Counted from the stretch's first letter, positions 9,082 to 17,921 are shown. The stretch: DNA of 64,000 nt from an uncultured Lachnospiraceae bacterium (GCA_958402795.1 CATXUX010000004.1:62001-126000), one strand, 5' to 3'. Translations and numbers: made by a program. Notes: generated by a model from the letters alone, not told the origin.

Positions 9082-10026
9082 ATGGAAGAAGAACAGAGAA
9101 AAACAGAACAAACGACAACAGAACATAAGACAGTAGAACATAAGACAGCAGAACAAATGAGTGCAGAGCAAAACAGCCGCAGACCGTTGAAGGCCGTTCA
9201 GATGATTCAATTAGGCACTGTCATGGGGAGTGAGAAAGATGCGCTGGAGACAATGCGACTGATGAAGGAAGCCGGATATGACGGGATTGAGCTGAATGGA
9301 TTTATGATCAAGAAGATGCCGCCCATTGTACGTGTTCTGACGTCAGTGGCGGGAATGCCGATCGGAAAGACCGGAAAGCTGGACTGGAAAGCTTTGATGG
9401 CAAAGTCCGGTCTGCAGGTAGTCAGCGTCCATGAAGATCTTGGGAGTATTTTGCGCGCACCGGAGAATATCATCGAGGAAGCACATGATTTCCATACGAA
9501 TTATGTGGTCATTACCGGGATGAATCGTTTTGATTTTTCGGACAAGGAAGCGGTTTCGAAGATGGCAGAGCAGCTCAATCAGGCGGGCGAGTCGCTGAAA
9601 AAAGGAGGTATATCCCTGCTGTACCACAACCACAATTGTGAGTTCCGCAAGGTGGAGCCGGGAAAATCTGCTTACGATCTGATTTTAGAGAAGACCGATC
9701 CGGCATATGTGAATTTTGAGTTTGACTCATATTGGCCGACTGAGGCGGGCGTAGATGTGCCGGATCTGATGGAGCGTGTCGGCAGCCGGATGAAGCTGTA
9801 CCATATTAACGACCGGGGAACCCGGATCACCGGTGCGGGAGGACAGATCCTGAAATCCGACAGCATGGAGTTGGGGTACGGCAATATGAATTTGCCGAAA
9901 CTGGTCAAAATCGCGAAGAAAAATGGTGTGGACGCTGTGATTCTGGAAAGCCACAAGAACTGGGTGGACAAATCCCCGGTAAAGTCTTTCCAGCTAAGCG
10001 CAAAGTTTCTGAATCAGTATGTATGA
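9082..10026 (+). CDS. Sugar phosphate isomerase/epimerase family protein (xylose isomerase-like TIM barrel)
   Basis: A 314-residue protein of the AP-endonuclease-2/xylose isomerase-like superfamily. Barrel motifs include AGYDGIELNGF, VSVHEDLGS, LLYHNHNCEF, NFEFDSYWPTEAG and KLYHINDRG, with His/Glu/Asp residues placed to bind metal. The ATG at 9082 has GGAGG seven bases upstream; the frame is open further upstream but inside the GH1 gene. The first ~33 residues are a low-complexity Thr/Glu/His/Lys repeat not expected in the family. It lies between a glycosidase and a rhamnosidase and probably isomerises or epimerises a released sugar. Confidence 0.85.
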   Translation: MEEEQRKTEQTTTEHKTVEHKTAEQMSAEQNSRRPLKAVQMIQLGTVMGSEKDALETMRLMKEAGYDGIELNGFMIKKMPPIVRVLTSVAGMPIGKTGKLDWKALMAKSGLQVVSVHEDLGSILRAPENIIEEAHDFHTNYVVITGMNRFDFSDKEAVSKMAEQLNQAGESLKKGGISLLYHNHNCEFRKVEPGKSAYDLILEKTDPAYVNFEFDSYWPTEAGVDVPDLMERVGSRMKLYHINDRGTRITGAGGQILKSDSMELGYGNMNLPKLVKIAKKNGVDAVILESHKNWVDKSPVKSFQLSAKFLNQYV

Positions 10027-10095
10027 GCGGTTGAAATGGGAGAAGATACAAAATGTATCGGGTACAGGTGTGGAGCGAAAGCAAGGAGAATCAAA

Positions 10096-12801
10096 ATGAA
10101 AGCGATCAATTTAAGGACAGAGCATATGACGGATCCGCTGGGGATTGACGTCAGAGAGCCGTATCTTTCATGGAACTGCAGCGGCGGAGTGACGCAGACG
10201 GCATATCAGATTGAAGCACGGTCGGACGGGAATATCGTCTGGGACAGCGGCAAAGTGGAAACAAATAAAATGAGCGCATTATTTGGAACCGCGACGAAAA
10301 GCCGCCAGCGGGTTACATGGAAGGTTCGTCTGTGGGATGAAAACGGCAACGTGGGGGAATGGAGCGGCGAGGCATTTTTTGAAATGGGACTTTTGGATTC
10401 CAATCAGTTCGCGGCAGCGTGGATCAATCCGGAGCTGACGTGCGATCCGGCAGTTCATCAGCCTGCCAGCTATCTGCGGACGTCTTTTTCTGTGGATCCG
10501 TGCGCAGAGGAAGAAGCAGAGCTGCATACAGAAGCGGATACAACTGCGGAGCCGAAAGCAGGAAGAGAAAACTCTTCCGGAAAACAGGCAAGATTGTATA
10601 TTACTTGCCATGGTTTGTATGAGGCATATATCAACGGGCAGAGAGTCGGCAATTTTGTCCTTGCGCCGGGAACAGACACCTATGACAAGCTGTTGGCGTA
10701 TCAGACATATGATGTGACGGATCTGGTGAAATCCGGGAAAAATCAAGTGCAGGTCATTCTGGGAGATGGATGGTACAGAAGCTGCAGCGGTGTGGACGGC
10801 GAGCGCAATGTGTACGGTGAGGACGTGGCGCTGTTCTTCCAGCTTGAGATCGATGGGAAACCGGTCTGTGTGTCAGATGAATCATGGGAGGCAGCGCAGG
10901 ACGGTCCGATCCGGGAAAATGATATGCAGCAGGGCGAAGTATACGATGCACGTATGGAGACACCGAAGAACTGGCACGGCGTGAAGGTGGAGGCATTTGG
11001 AACCGACTGCCTTGCGTGTTCCAATTCCGTTCCCATTGTGGAGCAGGAACGCTTTGCCGGAACTATCCTGACGACTCCGAACGGCGAGACGGTGATCGAT
11101 TACGGGCAAAACCTTGCCGGATATGTGGAATTTACGATTCATGCACATGAAGGCGATAAGATTATCATGACACATGGCGAAACACTGGACGAAAACGGAA
11201 ATTTTACGGCGGAAAATTTTCAGGACCGGGAGCGCCATCAGGAAGGCGGGACAGCTCAGCGTGTGACGTATATTTGCAAGGAAGGCGTCAATCACTATAA
11301 ATCCCGGTTTACCATCTGGGGATTCCGGTACGCAAAGGTGGAGACGCAGATCGATCTGACGGATGCTGTGTTTACTTCCATCGCCGTGTATTCCCGCATG
11401 GAGCAGACGGGCTGGTTTACTTGTTCCAACAAAGATGTGGAAAAATTGGTGCAAAACAGCCTTTGGAGCCAGAAATCGAATTTCTGCGATGTGCCGACTG
11501 ACTGTCCGACACGGGAACGTGCAGCCTGGACGGGCGATATGGGCGTCTTTGTGGATACCGGGATTTTTCTGGAAGACTGTTATCCGGTGATCCGCAAATG
11601 GCTGGGCGAGTGCCGTCTGAATCAGTATGCGGACGGAAAAGTTGCTAACATTGCGCCGAAGAACAAGGAACCGTCCTTTACGACCAAAATGCTGGCCGGT
11701 TCCGTAGGCTGGGGAGACGCATGTATCCTTGTTCCGTATGCGTTATATAAGCGGTATGACGATGTGCGCATTCTGGAAGAAAATTACGAGATGATGCAGC
11801 GGTGGTATGCATATCTGGAAAGCCGGGCAGGGGAAAGCTCTCAGCCGGATCTGTCACAGCTTCCGGAGAAATACCGTGCAATGGCGGCGAATCTGCCGAA
11901 GGAATATCTGGAACAAATGAAGAAGAAAATGTCAGAAGGCATGGAATCCGGCAAACAGAATCCATATGCGGCGTATACGATCGAGAGCGGTGTGGATTAC
12001 GGCGAGTGGTGCGAGCCGGGGGTGTCTGCGACAGATGTGATGCGCAAACCGCAGAGCAAGGTGGCGACGGCATATTACGCAAAGTCCGGCCGTCTGTTAG
12101 CCGAGATCAGCGAGATTCTCGGAAAGCCGGAGGAAGCGACACATTATCGGGAGACTGCCCAAAATGCGGCGAAAGCATTTCACTGGATCGCTACAGAAAA
12201 CGGGGAGATTCATTCGGACCGTCAGGCAGAGTACGTGCGTGCGATTTCTTTCGACCTGTTAAGCGAGGAGGAAAAACGTACGGCGGCTGCGACACTGAAC
12301 GAGATGGTCGTGCAAAACGATTACCATCTGAATACCGGATTCCTGTCCACACCCGCATTGTGCAGCGTTCTCACCGAATACGGCTATACGGAGACGGCGT
12401 ACCGCCTGCTGCTGCAGGATACGATGCCGGGCTGGCTCTACGAGGTGAAGAAAGGCGCGACCACTGTCTGGGAGAACTGGGACGGAATCAATGAGAAGGG
12501 AGAGGTCAAAGCATCTCTGAATCACTATTCCTATGGGGCAGTGTGCGGCTGGCTGTTCCAGGGAGTCTGCGGAATCCGTCTGGAAAATGGTACGCTTACG
12601 ATCGCGCCGCATCCGTATCCGCTGCTGGAATACGCAAAAGCGGTCTATCAATCTCCCGTGGGCGAGATCGTGAGCGGCTGGAAGTACGAAAACGGAAAGC
12701 CGGTTTATGAATTCTCCATTCCGTCCAATGTATGCGCAAGGATCATACTGCCCGACGGCAGAGAAAAAAACGTCGGGACAGGAATATGGAGAATGGAATA
12801 A
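10096..12801 (+). CDS. Alpha-L-rhamnosidase, glycoside hydrolase family 78
   Basis: About 901 residues in the full GH78 layout: N-terminal Ig-like and jelly-roll domains (early motif TDPLGIDVREPYLSW), then the (alpha/alpha)6 catalytic domain. The hallmark FCDVPTDCPTRERAAWTGDM carries a conserved acidic residue (family general acid region), and WENWDGI lies near the C-terminus. It hydrolyses terminal alpha-L-rhamnose from plant glycosides or pectic side chains. No signal peptide is visible, so action is intracellular. The ATG at 10096 is preferred over the in-frame ATG at 10036 because AAGGAG lies seven bases before it. A terminator follows directly. Confidence 0.92.
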   Translation: MKAINLRTEHMTDPLGIDVREPYLSWNCSGGVTQTAYQIEARSDGNIVWDSGKVETNKMSALFGTATKSRQRVTWKVRLWDENGNVGEWSGEAFFEMGLLDSNQFAAAWINPELTCDPAVHQPASYLRTSFSVDPCAEEEAELHTEADTTAEPKAGRENSSGKQARLYITCHGLYEAYINGQRVGNFVLAPGTDTYDKLLAYQTYDVTDLVKSGKNQVQVILGDGWYRSCSGVDGERNVYGEDVALFFQLEIDGKPVCVSDESWEAAQDGPIRENDMQQGEVYDARMETPKNWHGVKVEAFGTDCLACSNSVPIVEQERFAGTILTTPNGETVIDYGQNLAGYVEFTIHAHEGDKIIMTHGETLDENGNFTAENFQDRERHQEGGTAQRVTYICKEGVNHYKSRFTIWGFRYAKVETQIDLTDAVFTSIAVYSRMEQTGWFTCSNKDVEKLVQNSLWSQKSNFCDVPTDCPTRERAAWTGDMGVFVDTGIFLEDCYPVIRKWLGECRLNQYADGKVANIAPKNKEPSFTTKMLAGSVGWGDACILVPYALYKRYDDVRILEENYEMMQRWYAYLESRAGESSQPDLSQLPEKYRAMAANLPKEYLEQMKKKMSEGMESGKQNPYAAYTIESGVDYGEWCEPGVSATDVMRKPQSKVATAYYAKSGRLLAEISEILGKPEEATHYRETAQNAAKAFHWIATENGEIHSDRQAEYVRAISFDLLSEEEKRTAAATLNEMVVQNDYHLNTGFLSTPALCSVLTEYGYTETAYRLLLQDTMPGWLYEVKKGATTVWENWDGINEKGEVKASLNHYSYGAVCGWLFQGVCGIRLENGTLTIAPHPYPLLEYAKAVYQSPVGEIVSGWKYENGKPVYEFSIPSNVCARIILPDGREKNVGTGIWRME

Positions 12802-12826
12802 AAGGGGGGACACCAAGTCCCCTTTT
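12800..12826 (+). terminator. Rho-independent terminator of the rhamnosidase operon
   Basis: GGGGAC (12806-12811) pairs with GTCCCC (12817-12822), extended by flanking A and T runs and ending in TTTT. It overlaps the stop codon region of the GH78 gene. Confidence 0.8.
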
Positions 12827-12936
12827 CATGTAATCACTGTGTTTGAAACCATATATTGGGGGCCGATTTGGATGAACTTTTCGCAGATCTGAAAGCATGA
12901 GGAGGACAAAATATACCATAACGCAGAGTGCCTTTA

Positions 12937-13491
12937 TCAATCTCTCATAAATTCATCTATTTTGGCTAAAAGCTCTTTGTCTGTCTGATATGAGAAGTCA
13001 TTTGCATTAATATATACCGTATTACCAGGAATTTTTTCGCTTCTTAAATATTCGGTGCAACTTCTAAAATCATCAAAAACATCTAATGTTGTACTTAAAT
13101 GTACAGGATGTCTATTCTCATTTTGCATTCGATTTATATATCGTTTATATAAAATTTGAACATCTCCGCGGAGAACAAGTGTAAATACCTGATAATTAAT
13201 TTCATATGCTATCTCATGTAATCTTTCCAATTCTGAAGTATGAAAATTTGATTCTAAAATGAGATTTTTGTTTAATTTTCCAAACTCCGAAAAAATGAAG
13301 AATATTAATTCCATGGCTGCTTTTGATAATTTTTTGTTTTCTTCTCTATTTGAAAACCCAATTGTATTTCCCAACACTTCTTTTATCGAATCTTTGAAAA
13401 ATACATTCATATCATATCTTTTTGACAAAATATTTGCAAAACTGGATTTTCCTGCTGCCAGGTCCCCTGTAACCAATAAAAGTTTCTTCAT
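12937..13491 (-). CDS. P-loop NTPase / small-molecule kinase-like protein (AAA_33 type)
   Basis: A 184-residue protein with an N-terminal P-loop GDLAAGKSS (residues ~8-16) right after MKKLLLVT. It resembles zeta-toxin/chloramphenicol phosphotransferase-like kinases that phosphorylate a small substrate. The substrate is unknown. The ATG at 13491 is chosen because GAGGTG lies just upstream; an upstream in-frame TTG would give four more residues. The gene is AT-rich compared with its neighbours and stands alone on the minus strand between two plus-strand operons, which suggests acquisition. No antitoxin partner is adjacent. Confidence 0.75.
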   Translation of the reverse strand: MKKLLLVTGDLAAGKSSFANILSKRYDMNVFFKDSIKEVLGNTIGFSNREENKKLSKAAMELIFFIFSEFGKLNKNLILESNFHTSELERLHEIAYEINYQVFTLVLRGDVQILYKRYINRMQNENRHPVHLSTTLDVFDDFRSCTEYLRSEKIPGNTVYINANDFSYQTDKELLAKIDEFMRD

Positions 13492-13648
13492 TATACACCT
13501 CAAAAACTTTCGACTTTTCTATTTCTTCATATCCATAATTATATCAGTTCCATATATTTGCCACAATAAAAAATTAGTTTTGAGTGGATTTTTGAGTCGA
13601 CTGGCTTTAGATAACATCTTTAAATATTTTGTTAAGTCGTGAAAATCT

Positions 13649-13677
13649 TTGCATTTTCTATCTCTTTCTTGTATACT
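13649..13677 (+). promoter_or_regulatory. Predicted sigma-A promoter of the candidate small RNA
   Basis: TTGCAT (13649-13654) and TATACT (13672-13677) are separated by exactly 17 bp. Transcription would start near 13684, at the edge of a 60-nt GC-richer segment that folds into two hairpins and ends in a terminator. Confidence 0.5.
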
Positions 13678-13683
13678 ATAAGT

Positions 13684-13748
13684 GTGAATAGCGGTGCGTC
13701 TCTAAGGAGCGTACTTGGAAGAATTGGATGCGTCCGGTTCTCCTTTTA
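13684..13748 (+). ncRNA. Candidate ~65-nt two-hairpin small RNA
   Basis: Within AT-rich intergenic DNA lies a compact GC-richer block. Hairpin 1 pairs GTGCG-t-CTC (13694-13702) with GAG-CGTAC (13707-13714), eight pairs with one G-U and a four-base loop. Hairpin 2 pairs the arm at 13717-13728 with 13733-13743, eleven pairs with one bulge, and is followed by TTTTAATTT, as in a rho-independent terminator. A well-spaced promoter lies just upstream. The Rrf2 gene downstream has its own promoter at 13803-13831, so this looks like a free-standing transcript, not a leader. No known RNA family was recognised. The rest of 13492-13873 is AT-rich and without a gene. Confidence 0.4.
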
Positions 13749-13802
13749 ATTTACAGTAAAAAAATGATATTCCATTTCACAAAAAAGAAAGCAAAAGAAA
13801 GA

Positions 13803-13852
13803 TTGACAGAGATCATTCGTAGATATATAATATCTATGGATATTAAATATCC
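13803..13852 (+). promoter_or_regulatory. Rrf2-operon promoter with two tandem palindromes
   Basis: TTGACA (13803-13808) and TATAAT (13826-13831) are 17 bp apart. Two 15-bp palindromes follow in tandem: AGATAT-ATA-ATATCT (13821-13835), covering the -10 box, and GGATAT-TAA-ATATCC (13838-13852) over the start region. Their centres are 17 bp apart. The layout suits autorepression by the Rrf2 regulator encoded next. Confidence 0.65.
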
Positions 13853-13873
13853 AAGTAAAGAGAGGGACTAGCG

Positions 13874-14344
13874 ATGAAGATTAACCAAAGTGTGGAACAG
13901 GGGATTTACGTTGCCTTGATGCTGGCGCTTCAGAAGGATCATACGCCGGTGAAAAGCAGTGTACTCAGCGGGATTTTGCAGGTGTCGGACTCCTACATGA
14001 AAAAGATTCTCCGCAAGATGGTCGTGGCAGGAATCATCACTTCGGGCGCAGGCAAGGAGGGCGGTTTTCAGCTTGCGCGTTCCGTTGATGAGATTACGGT
14101 AAATGATATCTACCAGGCGGTGGACGGCGGGGGCACGGGAATCCACATTTCCGGTATCGCGCATCATATTTTTGTAGATGATGAAAAGCTCTCTCGCAAC
14201 GAATCGGCCGTACTCTCGTTGTTTGAACGGGCAAGTGCTGCTTATGAGGATGAGCTGAAAAAAATGCGGCTGTCTGAATTACTTATTAAGGAAAATTACC
14301 AGAATGGCTGGACGGACTGGGCAGACCGTTTTACGCTATCCTGA
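13874..14344 (+). CDS. Rrf2-family transcriptional regulator
   Basis: A 156-residue winged-helix regulator. The Rrf2 pattern is seen in the N-terminal half: VSDSYMKKILRKMVVAGI, then GAGKEGGFQLAR, the wing, and the VNDIYQAVDGG segment. There is no cysteine anywhere, so it cannot bind an iron-sulphur cluster as IscR and NsrR do. The signal must be something else. It leads an operon with a quinone-type oxidoreductase (74 bp downstream) and a flavodoxin, suggesting control of a redox or electrophile response. Tandem palindromes in its own promoter suggest autoregulation. Confidence 0.87.
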   Translation: MKINQSVEQGIYVALMLALQKDHTPVKSSVLSGILQVSDSYMKKILRKMVVAGIITSGAGKEGGFQLARSVDEITVNDIYQAVDGGGTGIHISGIAHHIFVDDEKLSRNESAVLSLFERASAAYEDELKKMRLSELLIKENYQNGWTDWADRFTLS

Positions 14345-14417
14345 AAAGCAGACACTTCGTACTGTGGCGGCAGAAGAGACGGCTCGGGATGTATTTCTGT
14401 AAAGGGAGGTCATTGTG

Positions 14418-15419
14418 ATGAAAGCGGTAATTATCAATGAATTTGGCGGACCAGAGGTTTTGCAGGTTCTTGACGTTGAAAAACCTGTTCCCAAAGGGAA
14501 AGAGGTCCTGGTGAAGAATGTGGCGGCGGGAGTCGGACGTCCGGATTCGATGGTACGTTCCGGCATATATCCGTTTCTTGGCAAGCAGCCGCCGATGCTG
14601 ACGATCGGCAATGAATGTGCCGGATACGTGGAGGCAGTTGGCGAGGATGTGACAAAGGTAAAGGTCGGGACTCCTGTCTGGGTCGTTCATAATCCGGGAT
14701 ATGGCTGCTGTGCGGAATATACCTGTGTGGATGAATCTTATGTGACACCGCTGCCTGCCGCGATGAATCCGGAGAATGCGGTTGGTCTGCTGAATTATTT
14801 TATTGGCTGGAGTATGCTGCATGAAGCAGGACGCGGGACGGACGGCAAGACGCTCTATATCCTTGGCGGTGCAGGCGGCGTCGGCACCTGCCTGATCAAA
14901 ATGGCGCTTGCCGACGGATGGGAAGTCATCAGCGCGGCGGATACCGAGGAGAAGTGTGACCATTTGCGCAGACTCGGCACAACGCACGTATTTAACTGTG
15001 CAAAGCAGGATGAAAAGGAAGCGGTCATGCAGTTTACGAACGGACGCGGCGTGGATCTCGTCTATGATCAGTGGGTGGGAGAAAAGCTGTATCCGGAATT
15101 TGATTTGCTGGCGGATTTTGGCACGGTTGTAATTTATAACTGGCTGGAGGGTGAACCAAAGGAAAATTTCTACAAGCCGCTGATAGATCATGCTACGAAA
15201 TGTATTGGCCTGCGTATTTACTCCTCTCATTTGTATGATACGGATCCTGCGCGGATGCAGAATCTTCAGCAGCAGGTGTTTGGACTTCTGTTAAGCGGAA
15301 AGGTCAATATGGATGAGTATTTTTATGGAGACTTTACACTGGACGATGCCCGGCAGGCACATGAGATTCTGGATGCACAGACCGCTTACGGTAAAATCGT
15401 ATTAAAAGTGCGCAGCTAA
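14418..15419 (+). CDS. Zinc-type alcohol dehydrogenase-like / quinone oxidoreductase (MDR superfamily)
   Basis: A 333-residue medium-chain dehydrogenase/reductase: GroES-like N-terminus (GNECAGYVEAVGEDV) and a Rossmann domain with ILGGAGGVGTCLIKMA. The structural-zinc cysteine lobe is absent, as in the NADPH:quinone oxidoreductase branch, which reduces quinones or alkenals with NADPH. The ATG at 14418 has GGGAGG eight bases upstream; a GTG one codon earlier is less likely. Between an Rrf2 regulator and a flavodoxin, it probably takes part in a redox-stress response. Confidence 0.87.
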   Translation: MKAVIINEFGGPEVLQVLDVEKPVPKGKEVLVKNVAAGVGRPDSMVRSGIYPFLGKQPPMLTIGNECAGYVEAVGEDVTKVKVGTPVWVVHNPGYGCCAEYTCVDESYVTPLPAAMNPENAVGLLNYFIGWSMLHEAGRGTDGKTLYILGGAGGVGTCLIKMALADGWEVISAADTEEKCDHLRRLGTTHVFNCAKQDEKEAVMQFTNGRGVDLVYDQWVGEKLYPEFDLLADFGTVVIYNWLEGEPKENFYKPLIDHATKCIGLRIYSSHLYDTDPARMQNLQQQVFGLLLSGKVNMDEYFYGDFTLDDARQAHEILDAQTAYGKIVLKVRS

Positions 15420-15456
15420 TGTACACTGGAGATTGATCAAGAGGAGATGGAATGAA

Positions 15457-15936
15457 ATGAAGAATTTAATTGTTTATTATTCATATGAGGGCAATACCGA
15501 GGCTCTCGTCAAAGGAATGCAGTCGGTAGTAGACGCCGATGTGCTGAAATTGGAGGTTCAGGATGAGAAGCCGACGAAGAGTGCGTTTCGCTTTGTGTGG
15601 GGCGGCATGCAGGTGTACATGAAAAAGAAGCCGGAACTGAAGCCGTACAAGATCGACCTTTCTCAGTACGACAAGATCATCATTGGTTCCCCCTGCTGGT
15701 TTGGAACGTATGCACCCGCCATCAACACGTTTTTAAGCGACAACAAATTTACCGGAAAAAAGGTGTATCTGCTCGTGTGCAACGGCGGCAATCTGCGCAA
15801 TACATGGAAGAATTATGAATCTGCGCTGAAGGGCAATACCATCGTATCCAAGTTGGATCTGGTGTATCCGGTTAAAAACGGCATTGCCGATGCGCAGAAG
15901 AAAGTAAATGACTGGATTGCGGGAGCAATGAAATGA
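15457..15936 (+). CDS. Flavodoxin family protein
   Basis: A 159-residue protein with the FMN phosphate loop YYSYEGNTEAL at the N-terminus, then SPCWFGTYAPAINTFL and CNGGNLRNTW, typical of flavodoxin-like FMN proteins. The start is the ATG at 15457 after GAGGAG. It is third in the Rrf2-oxidoreductase-flavodoxin operon and ends in a strong bidirectional terminator. It may carry electrons or act as an FMN-dependent reductase partner for the preceding enzyme. Confidence 0.88.
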   Translation: MKNLIVYYSYEGNTEALVKGMQSVVDADVLKLEVQDEKPTKSAFRFVWGGMQVYMKKKPELKPYKIDLSQYDKIIIGSPCWFGTYAPAINTFLSDNKFTGKKVYLLVCNGGNLRNTWKNYESALKGNTIVSKLDLVYPVKNGIADAQKKVNDWIAGAMK

Positions 15937-15965
15937 TGACAGAGGTCGGATAAAAAGAAATTATT

Positions 15966-15998
15966 GAAAATCCGGTACGCCGGACGCACCGGATTTTC
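15966..15998. terminator. Bidirectional terminator between convergent operons
   Basis: GAAAATCCGG (15966-15975) pairs perfectly with CCGGATTTTC (15989-15998). It lies between the flavodoxin stop and the convergent histidine kinase stop, with A and T tracts on both sides of the stem, so it can serve both directions. Confidence 0.8.
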
Positions 15999-16001
15999 TC
16001 T

Positions 16002-17048
16002 TTAATTTCTTGTTTGGTTTTGCAACTGTACGGTAAAGGCAGCGCCCGCTCCCGGAGCGCTTGTTACGGAGACGGTGCCGCCGCACAAATCCAGAATCCG
16101 GACGACCAGCGCAAGTCCGAGTCCGTTTCCTTCTGCTTTTCTGGACGGATCCCCCTGATAGAATTTCTCAAAAATATGTTTTTGTACCTCTTCGGCCATA
16201 CCGTCTCCTTCATCAGAAACAGAGACGGATACCGCTTCTCTGCCGGATTCCAGACTGATATGGATCGTGCCGCCCTGTGGGGAATGCTTGATAGCGTTGT
16301 CCAGAATGTTATACCAGACATGATCCATCAATTGTTCACTTCCGTAGTATACAAATCGCGGCAGTTCAATATCAAATTCCAAATTTTTGGACGTCCATTT
16401 ATTTTCCAGAAGAAGGACGATTTTGCGGAGCTGCTCGTCGAGCCGGTATTCCTTCTGATTCAACACGGTTTCCTGGTTCTCAAGCCGGGAAAGCAGGAGG
16501 ATGTTGCTTGAAAGATTCGTAAGTCTGCGTGAATTTTCCAGAATTTTATCCACGTAGCGGTTATGTTTTTCTCTGGACAGACCGGGTTCCTGGAGCAGGG
16601 TGGCGTATCCCTCAATCGCAGAGAGGGGCGTCTTAAATTCATGAGAAACATTTACCACGAAATCATTGCGCAGTGTTTCGATGTGGGAGAGATCATAAAC
16701 CATGGAATTGAAATGTTTTTCCATTTTCCGGATCTCGTCGATCTTACTGTTTGTGGATACCCGCACGTCAAAATTCCCTCCGGACAGTTCGGTGAAAGCG
16801 GCGCTGAACCGGTCGATGGGGCGAATGATGAGTTTCCCTACAAAAAACGAGATGACACCGCCGATCAGAGCACTTTCCAATAACAGGGCAAGGATCGGGA
16901 AGTGTATGATATGCGGATCGACAGTGATCAGATTCAACTTGTAAAGCAAAAATAAGAATGCAATTACAAGAAAAAATGCGACGGTAACAGAGGTAAAAAC
17001 AATTACCGCAAAAACAAGCCACAATCGGGAGTGTGTTTTCTTAATCAA
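16002..17048 (-). CDS. HAMP-domain sensor histidine kinase
   Basis: A 348-residue membrane kinase. Two transmembrane helices (about 10-35 and 50-72) enclose a very short external loop, so the cue is probably sensed in or at the membrane. HAMP (about 72-125), then HisKA with the phospho-accepting histidine in VSHEFKTPLSAIEGYA. The HATPase domain shows NILDNAIKHSPQGG, DEGDGM and GNGLGLALV. Translation probably starts at a TTG overlapping the response regulator stop by 8 bp. The pair is divergent from an ABC transporter, as in BceRS-like antimicrobial-stress systems. Confidence 0.92.
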   Translation of the reverse strand: MIKKTHSRLWLVFAVIVFTSVTVAFFLVIAFLFLLYKLNLITVDPHIIHFPILALLLESALIGGVISFFVGKLIIRPIDRFSAAFTELSGGNFDVRVSTNSKIDEIRKMEKHFNSMVYDLSHIETLRNDFVVNVSHEFKTPLSAIEGYATLLQEPGLSREKHNRYVDKILENSRRLTNLSSNILLLSRLENQETVLNQKEYRLDEQLRKIVLLLENKWTSKNLEFDIELPRFVYYGSEQLMDHVWYNILDNAIKHSPQGGTIHISLESGREAVSVSVSDEGDGMAEEVQKHIFEKFYQGDPSRKAEGNGLGLALVVRILDLCGGTVSVTSAPGAGAAFTVQLQNQTRN

Positions 17049-17718
17049 TGTGCTTCACCGCCTTATAGCCGAGTCCTCGCACCGTCACAATCTCAAAATC
17101 GGTGCATCCGGCAAATTTGTCCCGCAGACGGTTGATATGTGTGTTGACCGTCCGTTCATCCGTCTCTGAGAACATGCCCCAGATCTCGTCCATCAGCTGC
17201 TGGCGGGTGAAGATCTTATTTGGATAGGACAGGAGTTTATACAAGAGATAAAATTCCTTTTGGGGCAGAATCGTTTCCTTCCCGTTCAGCGTGACGGTGA
17301 GCGCGTCATAATCCAGTACCGTTGTACCAATGACAATTTTCTTTTCGCTGGAAATCTTCGCGCGGCGCAGAAGTGCCTCCACCCGCAGGACAAGCTCTTT
17401 TACGTTGATCGGCTTCACCATATAATCGTCAGTTCCGGCGCGGAATCCCTTCTGCATATCGTCGAACTGATCCTTTGCTGTCACCATAAGGATGGGCAGA
17501 TCATATCCGGCTTCCCGAAGCGACCTGGTCAGTGTATACCCGTCCATATTCGGCATCATAATGTCGGCGACGATCAAATCAATATATTCTTTCTCCATAA
17601 CGGACAGCGCCTCCAGTCCGTCGGCGGCAGAAAATGTGGTGTATCCGCTGTCTGTGAGTACGGTACAGAACAGCTCCCGCATATCTGCGCTATCCTCTAC
17701 AACAAGAATCTTGAACAT
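17041..17718 (-). CDS. OmpR/PhoB-family response regulator
   Basis: A 225-residue regulator: receiver domain with the phospho-accepting Asp in IVADIMMPNMDGY and conserved Lys in MVKPIN, then a winged-helix domain with LLSYPNKIFTRQQLMDEIWG and DERTVNTHINRLRDK. The ATG at 17718 is preceded by AAAGGAG at ten bases; a longer reading from upstream is less likely. Its partner kinase overlaps it. It probably controls the divergent ABC transporter gene across a 203-bp shared region. Confidence 0.93.
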   Translation of the reverse strand: MFKILVVEDSADMRELFCTVLTDSGYTTFSAADGLEALSVMEKEYIDLIVADIMMPNMDGYTLTRSLREAGYDLPILMVTAKDQFDDMQKGFRAGTDDYMVKPINVKELVLRVEALLRRAKISSEKKIVIGTTVLDYDALTVTLNGKETILPQKEFYLLYKLLSYPNKIFTRQQLMDEIWGMFSETDERTVNTHINRLRDKFAGCTDFEIVTVRGLGYKAVKHID

Positions 17719-17921
17719 AATAGAATAACTCCTTTCATACATGACCTTTTGTCCCTGGTATCATAGTATATCAGAAAAAGGACAAGTCAAGGTAAACAAT
17801 TGAATAAATATGCGAGTTTTCGGATCATGATCTGTAATGTTTATCGTGAGTTTACCGTCGCGTGTCTTTGTGTTTATTTTTCTCTGGTATAATGCGGTGA
17901 CTAAAAACAGGAGGTATCTAC

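Noticed and set aside
8096..9118. Long minus-strand open frame opposite the GH1 gene
   Set aside because: Antisense shadow of the GH1 coding sequence; Arg/His/Cys-rich composition and no start signal.
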